NCBI GenBank assembly: GCA_037013685.1
Contig: CM072893.1
Span: 20,479,736 to 20,543,735, forward strand
Source: Acridotheres tristis
Lineage: Eukaryota > Chordata > Aves > Passeriformes > Sturnidae
Direction: 5' to 3'
Length of the DNA: 64,000 nucleotides
The position numbers and the translations under genes were made by a program. The notes beneath the pieces are model-generated. The model was not told where the DNA came from and ran no database searches. It saw only the letters and a list, made by a program, of their open reading frames with translations. Positions 36,962 through 48,400 of the stretch are shown in pieces (the first letter of the stretch is position 1; every line of letters begins with the position of its first letter).

Positions 36962-37011
36962 CTCCCCCTCTCTCTTTTTTTTTCCCCCCCTTTTTTCCTT
37001 TTTGGCAGCAG
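36962..37011 (+). other. Long polypyrimidine tract ending in an AG acceptor-like site
   Basis: There are 42 consecutive pyrimidines (36962-37003) followed by GGCAGCAG and then GACTGAAGC. This is an excellent match to a plus-strand 3' splice site. The same tract, as polypurine-polypyrimidine DNA, could also be merely a simple repeat. No open frame of note follows. Confidence 0.4.
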
Positions 37012-39121
37012 GACTGAAGCTCAGCTTAGTTTAGCAGAGAGACAGAGACAGGATTACCTCTCAGTTTAGGGTGACCCCTTGCAAGCAGAGTTAAAGCAAG
37101 CTCATAATTCACAATGGGATTTGCTTTGTCAGAGCTGAAACCATTCCAAACATCCAGAAAAATAAGGGACCCCATCTCCCTGCCTGCTACGACAACATTT
37201 CTACTGGTTGCAAGGTAGCAAGCATTTTAAGATCACTTTAAATAGTTGAGTGCATCACTGAGATGCTTATTGTTAAGGCCCCTTAAAGTGCCCTGCCAAT
37301 GGCAGTCAACATCTTTGAGAGTCTCAGAACAATTTTTCCTGAGCCCTTCAATTCTTCCTTAGCTACAGGATCATTGCAGCACCATTTGCAGGACCAGCAT
37401 CCCTCACCTGGGCATCCCCAGCACAACCTTTTCACCTGGGCAGGTGCTCCCTGGGCACAGCACAGCCCAATCCACACATCCAATCTCCTGCTGGACTGTA
37501 TGGCCTCATTCCTCCTGACCACTGGCTCTGAGCACTGGCTTCTGCCATGTCTGAGACATGCCCAGGTTTTGCAATGAGGAAAGCTGTTACAGGTGACAGC
37601 TCTAATAAAACTAAACAGATATTATGGTCTGTGCCCTGTCCTGGTGCCCACCCCACATGGATGCAGCCAGGCAGATGATCATGAGCTCAGATGGAGCTGC
37701 ACCCAGGATACTGCTGTGACCACTGTCACCCACAAGTACAAATTCTCAAAGGATCGGAAAGTCAGAAATTCACCAGCAGGCACCATTTTCCCAAGAGTGT
37801 ATTAGGAAGGGTTTGCTGAAGATCCACCCTTGTAATCCCTGTCTCTAAATATCCCACCAGATCAAAAACCTTCCCAGGGTCTCAGAACAAATTAACCAAA
37901 TTGTCCTCCCTCAAAAACTTTGTTGAATCGAGTCATGGGGGAAAAAAAGAATATATCTTCTCAGTACTTAAAATCCCCATCCCAGCTGTGGGAGATGCCT
38001 ACGAGGAAGGCAAGGAAAGAATCAGGAGAAGCACAGACCTCCCTTTGCTTCATAGGGAAACCAAACCTCCAAGGTGGCCACCACACACTGCTCCAGCCTG
38101 GGCCAGGTGTGTCTTGAAGCTGCATTTGGGAACTGTGTGGGTTTCCCAGGCTGAAGGACTCAGTAATAGAGGAAAGGCTCTCCCTGCTGTGTCACTTCCT
38201 AGAAATTCTCATTTTCTACCTTAGGACAAACTCTTACCTTACAGAAAAAAGAATTTTTTGTCACTTCTGTTTTCTATAATGAGGACAAGGACATAATGCT
38301 TTCTGATTTTGTGTGGATACCAGGAAGCTGCTGAATGACTTCACATATCTGATGTTCCCAGAAGTTAACATGCAAATTTGCTGATGTTGTTAGGACACCG
38401 AATGCAAAGAAATATATTCATCATCTGTCTCTTTTTTCAAAAAATTATCCCATCTGCTTTTCCCTTACTTTACCTTACAGATTTCGAGACAGTGGAGTTC
38501 ACATTTATAGGCCACTGATTTGTTCTGGTTAATTCTTTTTAATTTTCATTCTTAAATTTTTTGGGAGGGCAGCATGGAAGAACTGTGTTGAATTCAGAAA
38601 TGCCTGGTTAAGAAAGCAGACACCTTGCATTTCTCCTCTCCACTCCCTGTATGATCCCTTGTGAGAACCCCAAATATATTAACTGTAAATGTGATCTTCT
38701 CTACCAAACAATGTAGTGACATTTCTGTAAACTAGTGAATGATTGTTAAAATCCATCCAGGGAACTTTGAAAATATAGAAATACTTTCCAGATAAAAATT
38801 CAGATTGCATTAGTAATATAACTGGCATCAAATAATCAAATGTGTTGAAGCACCTGTCAGTAAAATGAAGATGTACAACTCTCTTCAGGTTAGTGGCATT
38901 TAACAAACAGGTTGACTATGTACATAAAGCTGACATATTTTAGACAAGAGCAGAACTATTCTGCTCTGCTAAAGTCCCTTACAGGTAGCACATGAGCGTA
39001 TTTTAATTACATTTTTTTGATGTCATAGTTACACACAGTCATGCAAGGGAACACTGCTGGTATCTCATGGCTGGAGGGAAAATAAAAAAAGCCCTACACT
39101 AAATATAGTGAAGCATAGCTA
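37012..39121. other. Intergenic region, no gene established
   Basis: A GC-richer part at about 37290-37700 gives overlapping open frames on both strands with no recognisable protein. The remainder is AT-rich. I see no classifiable transposon. Confidence 0.5.
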
Positions 39122-39735
39122 AATGAACCTGGGGTTCCTTGTTGATGGCAAACTGGGTATGAGCCAGCAGTGCCCTGGCAGCCAGGAGGGCCAATGGAGC
39201 ACTGGGGAGCACCGGGCACAGCATCACCAGCTGGGCCAGGGAGGGATTGTGCTGCTCTGCACTGGGGCAGTTTGGGGTGCCTCAGAATCAGAAAGTTATA
39301 CAAATATTAGAGAACACCCAAAGGAGTGCAACAAGGATGGTGAAAGGCCTCAAAAGAAAGCTGTATGAGGAGTGACCTGAGTCACTTGTTCAGCCTGGAA
39401 GAGACTGAGGAGAGACCTCATTGCAGTCTAGAATTTCCTGGTGAGGGGAAGAGGAGTGTGACCAGTGACAGGGCCCGAGGGAATGGCCTGAAGTTGAGTC
39501 AGGGGAGGTTTAGTTTGGATATGAGGAAAATGTTCTTCACCTAAAAGGTGTTTGGGCACTGGAATGGGCTCCACAGGGAAGTGGTCACAGCACCAACCCT
39601 GAAAGAGCTCAAGAAGTGTCTGGACAATGTGTGTGTGACTCGGGGATGTTCCTATGCAGGGCCAGGAGTTAGACTTGATGGTCTTTGTGGGTCCCTTCCA
39701 ATTCAGGATATTTCTTTAATCTATGATGATTCTGG
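39122..39735 (+). mobile_element. CR1 LINE 3' fragment
   Basis: The fragment starts near CCTGGGGTTCCTTGTTGATG and contains GAGCCAGCAGTGCCCTGGCA, TTCAGCCTGGAAGAGACTGA, ACTTGATGGTCTTTGTGGG and a decayed ATTC-type terminal repeat. It is in the same orientation as the nested CR1 in intron 1 and is likewise 5'-truncated. Sequence decay and small indels have removed any coding capacity. Confidence 0.9.
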
Positions 39736-42295
39736 CTGGTGTACTTGTATTTACCTTTTGGTAATGGTACAGTACAGCAGACCTGGTGAGATATTCCTCA
39801 CTGCACTTGCTGGTTAATTTAAGAGTAAATCACTCATTGACTAGTGCCAAGAATTCAGAGTTAAGGATTGAGATGGCATTTATGCAGTTAACCAAGTCTA
39901 TACACACACTCAGCCACCAGTTGTTATAGTGCTGGACACTCCCAATTTCTAGAGGTCTAGACAGGCTGTAAAAAAGGGAGTGTTTGGCAGAGTCCTGGTT
40001 TTTACAGGCTTAGAAGCATCGTTCTCACAAACTTGAAGTAGAGAGATCTACACAAACAGAGCCCTCAAAAGCCAAACCAACCTCCAAACTCAGTTCCTCA
40101 AAACAGCTTTACAAGAAGATTTTGAAACAATGATTGGCGTGACAAACATTTGTCACCTACAAAAACTCTTGTCTAGGATAAAGCCCCACATTTTCATAAA
40201 TCAGACAGTTCATAAGCATACAGGCATAAGTCTTCTACAGACAGTTCACCAGATATGAACTTACTCTGACAAGGACTACTGTCAAACTCTTAAAAATTGT
40301 GGAACTTTGAACTTCTTAATGCTGGTTTATATTCAACATTGAGTCCAATCTTAGGACCTCACCCACCACTTCTATAATGCAATGCAACTCTTCAGAAACA
40401 AATGTGGCCTATGCAACATATCCAATCATAACCCAAACCTGGTTGCTTAGGTTTTTAAAGGTCTTGTGTCAATTATGCAATGTCACAACACCCCAGCAAC
40501 CAATAATCATATTTTCTTTTGGCCAGCATTCGTCTAAGAATGATAAGTGTGCCAACACTGAAAGCTACATCATATTACTCCAGCTTACTCAACTCCTGGT
40601 TTTCTTAGTGCTTCTGAAGGAGCCAGCAATGATTTCAAATTCCAGGTTTTACATCTACAACAAAAATACTTCGTTTTGGATGTCCAATTGCCTTCAAGTT
40701 CAAAGTAATCTTTCATTCATCATTAGGACATACTGCAGTGAAAATGCCTTTGACCTCAACTTCAGTCTTTTTAACTAAATTCACATGTGCATACAGATGT
40801 TCTTTCTTGTAGATAGTTTTAAAAAGACCACATAATATAAAAGTGGTCTTCACAATACTATGAAAATTTTAAAATAGAGTAATACAGTCATTACATGATG
40901 GTAATATATTTATAGGGGTACATGGCTAAGATTCAAAAGATAGCTTAGTCATTGTCTAATGAAGACAAATGACTCAGTGACTACATTAGCACTTAATAAA
41001 GAGCTCAGTCATTTGCTTGAGAATAATTTTAAAAGTCTGAGTTCTTCTTAAGCACAATGGAGAAATATGTAAACCATTGCACAGTAATGTTATAATAAAC
41101 TTTGATACTTGTCTTTTTTTAACTTCTGAGGCAGCTGTGATTAAATTTTTTCTGGGAATCTAATAACTTGTAAGACTTTCTTTTGCAATGTGTTTTGCTG
41201 AGTGGTTTGCTGCAATCAGTTTTGTTTGTATTGTTTGAATTCCTAACTAATGGCCTATCCAGGATTAAATGCTTTAAATTTTATTTAGCCCTTTCAAAAA
41301 TTTGACTCATGAAATCTAGCAGTATATATTCAAAGTGCTAACTCATTAAAAGAGATAATGTGTTAATAATTTTTATTCATACCTGTAATAAGTTACAGCC
41401 TTTCCTCCTAGTACCTTTTGACTGAAGAAAGACCATGGAATTCGGTGTAATAATGTAATAGCTGAGGGTTCTTGTAGTGCTAAAAATCCTTGTCAACACA
41501 TGGCTCTGTGCTACACTTATTCTATTAATTTTTGCAAATACAAGTTCTAAAGAACAAAACTTTTGTTAAAACTCGTAGGTGAGTTGATTCACCATTCCCC
41601 AAGATAACAAGCAGGTTCTTCAGGTCATAAACTGGAGTCAAGGTTGATGAAAAGTGGTGGCTACCCTTTAGACATTCATTTATGTTCCCCCTTTCAAATG
41701 CACCATTCTCCTGTGCATCTGGGAATACAGCTCTCCATGTGCAGAACACTCAGACTGGGTCGTCAGAAACTGAGTATGTGAAGTTTATCTATAGAGCCAA
41801 GACCTCTAATTTTAGGATCAGATCATCCCTTCCCTGCTTGAACTCAGAGCCAGACATGTAGCTTATAGATGCCAGCAAGTCACACAGCTGAATACAAACA
41901 TTAATATATTCATTGCTCAAGATTTGCTAACTTTTAGATCTTAAAGAAAAAAAAAATTACAAATGTCTTACTGAAGAGAGTACATCTCCAGTGAGTCCCT
42001 ATAAAAGCCCCACTGAAGATGGGCTGTGTGGCACATCCCACTCCAGGCCCCCTGGCCAGGAGTGACACTGGCACACCACACACACAGAGCTGCTTAGGAC
42101 TGGGGTAGCATGTCTGCAGAAACAAACACAACAGCTTCTTCTCCAGCAGGATGAAACAAGATAAAAATAATGATTTGGGAAACAAAAACTAATCTTACGT
42201 TTATTTAAATGTGACAGCATTTTGTTGTCGTTCTTAAAGAGCCTCTCTGTGCTCTGATCACCACAGCAATGGTGAGCCACAGATTAACTACTGGG
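39736..42295. other. Intergenic region, no gene established
   Basis: AT-rich DNA. The longest plus-strand open frame (40377-40778) shows no recognisable protein and is treated as chance. A perfect 8-bp inverted repeat (AAGACCAC and GTGGTCTT, 11-base loop) is at 40824-40850. I see nothing else classifiable. Confidence 0.5.
40824..40850. repeat. Short perfect inverted repeat
   Basis: Arms of 8 bases, AAGACCAC and GTGGTCTT, surround an A/T-only loop of 11 bases. It is too short for a microRNA precursor and carries no flanking duplication that would mark a transposon. Confidence 0.4.
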
Positions 42296-42432
42296 AATCA
42301 CAGAATATTCTGAGTTGGAAGGGGCCCACAAGGATCACTGAGTCCAACTCTTTCATGACTGGCCTGTACATGGATTAACCTGTGATCTTGGCATTATGAG
42401 CACCTTGCTCCAGCCAGCTTAGTGCTCCTCCG
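42296..42432 (-). mobile_element. tRNA-Ile-derived SINE, TguSINE1 type
   Basis: Read on the minus strand, 42432 to about 42359 follows a tRNA-Ile body: a decayed D-arm region, GGTGCTCATAATGCCAAG over the anticodon arm, and GGTTAATCCATGTACAGGCCA over the T-arm and acceptor. It then passes into a CR1-like tail with GAGTTGGACTCAGTGATCCT and CCTTCCAACTCAGAATATTC. A tRNA-Ile head with a CR1 tail is the architecture of TguSINE1, known from passerine birds, so the element also dates and places the genome. The tRNA-like part is decayed and is not a functional tRNA gene. Confidence 0.85.
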
Positions 42433-45400
42433 AGGGAAGGAGAGACCAGCAGTGTCACAGAGGGGTGCCTGGAAGATGGACTGGTTGTATTAAATATCTT
42501 GTCCAATATCAAACTGCAAAGGAGTGACAAAGCAGAAAATTGAGCCCAGATTTCCCAAGTCCTAGCCCAGGATTCTCAGCACAAGAAGACCTATGCTTTG
42601 CAAAAGTGGGCACCTCGGATTTATTCCTGGGACTTTCTGGTTCTGATGGGGCTGGAAATATTCCAGCAAAAGAAGGAAATGGAGATGAGTATGAAAAATG
42701 GAACAGATACACATGTAACCAAACTTCTTTGGCAACCTTAAGCTTGGTTTAAACTTAGAAAGATTTTTTCCCCAGGACAAATTAATCTCTAAATAAAAGT
42801 CTATGATTTGTGATATGAATTTGCTTTTTAAAGCAGGTTAATAACGTACCTAAAAATATGAAAGAGAAGAAAGCAATTTAGGAAGTCAGACATTCAAGAT
42901 TCAATTTCAATTTACTGCTGAGCATAATTTTATGGAGCATTGTTGCCCAAAATCTGTTGGATCTGTTGCCCAGGGCAAAAATTTCCTGACCTCTCCATAA
43001 ACTGGATCAAGGAATGAGAATGGCCAAAAATATATTGGATACAATTGCTTTTCTTTTGTTTGTCCCTCTCAGATGGGTGGCTACTGGGTCAGACAGCCAT
43101 TGCTCCTGGTGCACGAAAAGCAGCAGAAAATTGTGGCACAAGGATTGAAAGGGGATTGTGCTTTGTCGTATCACGTGGCTGCCACAAGTAGCTAATCTAA
43201 CAAAAAACTCCACTAAGTGAGAAAAGTTTGGTCCCAGATTAAGGTAGCCATTTCTTGCAGACCAAGATGAAGAAGGGCTTCTCTCCTTTGCTCTAACTTG
43301 CCTGAAGTATTTTTCCAGACCGGTACCACAATGACTGTGCAAATGTTGTGGTCTTCTGAGCAGCTACAACTGTGGGATAGAGAAATCCATCTCTGACAGA
43401 GTCACTGAGTAAAAATAGACACAAACTGAGGTTGTCAGTTCACCCTCAGACTGTCTTGTAGGATAAGTTCAGACCTGATCAGGCATGATGGTTTACCACG
43501 ATCACATACATCTTGGCAAATCTGTTATATTTAATATTTTTAAAATAATCAAATAAAAAGAACGTTAACATTTACATAGACTCTGTGATGTGCTTTATGT
43601 TATGGAGCCTACATTTCTAATCAGGTACAAGGTTCCAGGAACTCAAATTATCTATTGGAACCACAGACAGAAATTTACACACATTGTATAGAAGCTTGTC
43701 TGCATACTCCACTGTAATTGCTTCAGCTTCCAAAAGGCAGCAAATTGCTAAGATAGGTGTTTTTCAGTTTAGCACCATGCTCCCAACAAGACAAAAACAG
43801 CTTGTGGTAAATATAATAGCTAGCAGCCAGGACAATGGCAATTAGGACAACAGCCTAAATCCTGGGGTGGCTCTGGAAAATGTGTGAACGGTCTTGCTAG
43901 TGTAGTGATAAGAAGTTTAAATTAACATTCATTAGCATCCCTGGGAGTCCAACAGCAGCCCCAAGCCAAGAAATAATTAAGGTGGTGCTGCTTCTTCCTC
44001 CTGGCTAACCTTGGCTGGATTTAAGCAGAGTTGACATCACCTTACGTGCTTTTCCAAGCAGAGATGTGGGGCTCTGAACCAGGAAAAAAAAACCCCAAAC
44101 TGGATGACACTAATGCCCCCCACCCCAAAACAACCCCTCTAAAAATAAAATTGAAATAAACAACATTTAAAAGAACTACTGAAGGATTTCTATTTAAAGG
44201 CATCATCTTAATTGTCAAGATTAATGAGTAATTCAGTTGTTTAGACCTTTCACGTCTACTCGAGCCCATGAGCCCACAAGCCATAGACTCTCCATAGACA
44301 TGGACCTGCTCTACATCCTCAGTGACACATAGGTTACCATCACCTATTTAAACATTTAAGACCTTATGAATACAAAAAAAAAAATTGGACAAGGGGCAGT
44401 TGAGTTGTAGAGTGCAGTTGTAGGGCAGTGTGAGGTTCCACAAAGCAGAACTACACCAAGCTTCCAGTTTTCACTGTGCAAATGTGTGTATGTGAAAAAC
44501 TATATGGCTGATTAGTAGCTGTAAAGTCTTTTTCACAGCACTGATCATCCATATTGACTAACAAAAGCAGAGTTTCCCTCACCCCCAGTGAAAATGGATA
44601 TGTTCTTCATGAGGCAACAGCACACATTTACTTCCCGAAAAGTGCTGTTATTATCGAAGTAAAACTATTTTGAGGAGCAGGAGCAGTTTTTTTGAGGTAG
44701 GTTCCTGACTTTCACTTTTGCTATATAATCTAACTGAAAGAAAAGGGGAAAAAAGTTCAACTTCTTTTTAAAAAAGTCCTTGGTTTTATGCATTTTCCTG
44801 TTTTCTGGCCAGCAGTGAGAGTTCATTCCCCACAAAAGACTGACAAGGCTCAAAATTACAGCACACAGCAGCATGTCCTACATTTATCAAAAATTTCCTT
44901 AGCTTTGAGTGCTAAGGCTCACATCACCCCTTCTGTGGAAAAAGTGGTAGGAGACAGCAACCAAAGGCAGGAAGACAAAATAAAGTGCCTCTCAGGGTTT
45001 CCTTGGCATAGCAAGGCAGAGAGGAAACAGTGGAATTAGAAAACTCGATTATTTCCCAGCTTACACTCAAGGATTGACAGGATTCCACCATTCTCTGCCA
45101 GGAGATGGGGTCACCCCTGCAGGTCTGGGCTTTGGGGCGCCTTTGTTCAGATGGGATGGCGCTGCTCAGGTCTCGGTGCTGACTGGCTCCCCCAGCAGCT
45201 GCTTGATGGGATTTGGAGTCATCTCCTGATCATGTTCATCAAACACTACACCGTTAAAAGAATTGGAAAAAGGAGAAGGAAAAAGCCTTCAATCAGTTTC
45301 CTTGTCCACCTTCTAATAATAGTAATTTTTTTTTCTTTCACAGGTAAAAAAAAGAAACATGAAGAGAAGAGAGACTTTTACGTTGTCTTTTACTGCTGAG

Positions 45401-48400
45401 TAATTGAAACTTTTTTTTCCTCTCTTGTATAGTAGTAGAAGGTTTTACTAATCAGAGGGCATGTTACATCACGGACCTGAGAGTGGATGCTATCTTAATT
45501 TCATATTCTCGGGTTTGCATCTATCACATGGTTAAAACACACACCAGAAGTGTGTGGGAAGGAGCAGAAATGGACCTGAAGCTGCAGCTTCCCAGCCTGG
45601 CAAGAGGATATGGAGCTGTGCAATGCCTGGACATTTATCAGCCAACACGAAGCCAACTAGTGAGGAGCAGAAGGGCCAATACAGTTGAGTAAGATCCTGC
45701 AAGGGGCGTGGGACAGGGTGGTGTTAAAAGCCAGAGTCAGCGCAGAGGAGCTGCTGCTTGGAGCAGAAGTATTGCTGCACACTTTGAATAGACTTCCTGT
45801 GCCTGCCCTGAGACAACATCTGGCAGAGCAGCCTGCTGTGCTGGAAAGGGAACTCCTCTGGCAAGCCTAGAGAAAATAGAAACACAACCACGAAGGTGGG
45901 AGAGCAGGTTTGTAACCTGTACCCAGCCTGCTGCAGTAACTGCTGTTATTTGTTATAGCCTCATTAAGCTTATTTGACACTGAGTTGTCTAGATAACCAT
46001 CTACCATGTCAGATTTGTGGGAACAATAGCCAGCTGAAAATACAAGGATTCAAAACTTCAGAATTCCTTTTATTTTTTCTGTACCATAAGCAGACACCCC
46101 AGCAGTGTACGCCAAGTAAACACCATCTGAGTCTGGGGTTTTTGAGTTTTTTTGATTGTAGAAGCAATATTTTTGTTTTCGTTGTAGTTTACATAGTAAA
46201 AACAGGCAAACCATGTCGCTGTTTAAAAAGTGATAAATTTAAAAACAAGAAGTGAAACAGTGCAGATACCTGAAACTACACCAATTCTGCTAGCTTTGCT
46301 ACACTACCAACAGAAATAGTCCTGTCCTGTTTAGATAGACTTTGTTTTGCTACATGACTGCATATGCAGTGAAGTGATATCAAGTCCTGAGGGTCCACTC
46401 CTTTGATGAGTTAAGCACACAAAGGCCCACATTTTGATGCAATCTGATATCATATATTTAAGTCCTAGACAAACTGCAACTGTGAGGAAGTGATAAACAG
46501 AACTTCCTGCACAAAGCTGCCTGAGATAACACTTTCCATGGACTGGAAAAAAAGAGACATGATTGCTACAGAACTAAAAGGGAACTGTTCTGCTCTTAAT
46601 AAATGACCCTTTCTTTTTCACGTGGCTATTGCAAAAGCCAAAGCACAAGTGACTAAGATTCAGTAAGCTGTGAAGCAGTTCTACTCACACATTGCTGAAA
46701 TGATTCTTTGAGGAACTGCACTTAATTCTGAGCTCCAGATCCATGTGCTCCCAAAGGCTTCTGTGCTGCAGCTGCAGCCCTGCAAGTCAGAAACCTCCTA
46801 GCTAATATTTTTACTGACATTTTAAAGAAAGTTTTAAAGAAAGCTAAACTAAAAACTTTAGTCAAATGGAGAAATAAGGAGGGATTGTTTAAAGAATAAG
46901 GCTAGATTTGTCTTCTACAAGGGAAAAATCCTGTAGGAAATAGGATTAATTCCTTCTCATGGAATTTCCTCCCAATTTTGCATCAATGTCACCTCAAACT
47001 CCAAGAAATTTAATACATTTATAATTACTTTGAATTCATTTTGTGATTGTTTGAGCAGCCAAGTTTTCCTCACACTGAAAGCTGTGGGGGAAATGAGCTT
47101 CAAATGTGAATATTTAACATACACCAGAAGTTGTTTTTTGAAGGTATTTTTATTAGAATTTAGAAAATGTTTGAAATATGGAGGTATTTCTTCATATATA
47201 AATTGACTAGAGCACAAAATAAAAACCCATGGAAGTTAAAGGTCCAAAGCACATGCAATTTCTAAGACAAAGTATCAAGAATTCATAATAAACTGTTCAA
47301 GGGTGAACCAACACTTGAAAAATACTTGCACATTATCAATAGCACAGAGAAATCACTGAAGCCACAGTTCCACAGGTGCTTCTACAAGAGCTCACCTACT
47401 CTGCAGACATTTACTCTCCCCTCTCAGGGGGATGTCCTAGAACCAGACCTGACATCGAGTCCTTCTTCTGAGGCACCAGAAGGCTCCAGATTTGGCCATA
47501 ACAACCTGTTCTGTATAAAGTATCTTGCGTAACATTCATCAGTTCTGTGCACTTCTTTTTAACCTTCTGTTTAAACAATTTTTTGAGGAGCTCAGACTGT
47601 GTTACAAATGCGAGAAGCAACTGCAGTATTAGAAAAATCAATCAGATGCTACCTATTTTTCAAACATTAACAAAAATTCTGCTGCTGTTGCAAGTTTGAG
47701 AAGTAATAAGGGAAGCACAATGATTGGTTAAATTAATGTGAGACAGCTTTCTGGTGATATTCTCAAGGACTTGCCCTGTACAGTTTTTCTTGACACATAA
47801 AGAGCCATAATATCATCATTTCTTCTGGTCCCTTTTGTACCCCACACACTGCTGCTTGGGGCTACCACTTACCAGTGTCCAGCTGTGTCCACAGCAGCCA
47901 GCTGTGCTCAGAGCAGTGCTGAAGGTGCCTGCAGCACAACCAAGGCAGAGCTATTTCAGTCTGTGAAACACCAAGTTATTAAAGACAAAACACCTTTTCA
48001 GCAGCCTTTTTATTTGTCCCATTTCAGAAGGCTGGGTTAGAGCAGAGCCACAGCAATGGGGCACAGCCCTGGCAGTAATCTGTGCACCAGGCACAGGGAG
48101 AGGAGAGGAAAATCAGATTTTACTCTGGAGAAATGGTAAATGAAAGCACAGTCCAGTCATTGCTGATAACTATGCTGTCAGGGTGTGCTGCTACAGAAAA
48201 TAGCAAGCCAAATGATTCTTGTTCTTTAGCCTCACACTTGAGCAAAGGAAAAAATGCTATGGATGACTACAGGCTTCCTGTGATTTATGAGACAATAACG
48301 ACCACAGTGACAGCAATAAGTAAAAAAATTTGAAATAAATAATAAAATACAAAAGTGCTTCTCAATTTAGGCCTTTTTTCATTGTCTCTACATTATATTA

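Noticed and set aside
40377..40778. Plus-strand open frame of 133 codons
   Set aside because: No recognisable domain or homologue, no supporting splice or promoter signal, and a length that chance can produce in 64 kb.
42359..42432. tRNA-Ile-like sequence on the minus strand
   Set aside because: The D-arm and other conserved positions are decayed and it continues into a CR1-like tail. It is the head of a SINE, not a tRNA gene.
45685..45870. Plus-strand 61-codon frame rich in E and L
   Set aside because: It lies in a GC-richer patch, has no recognisable family and no supporting signal.
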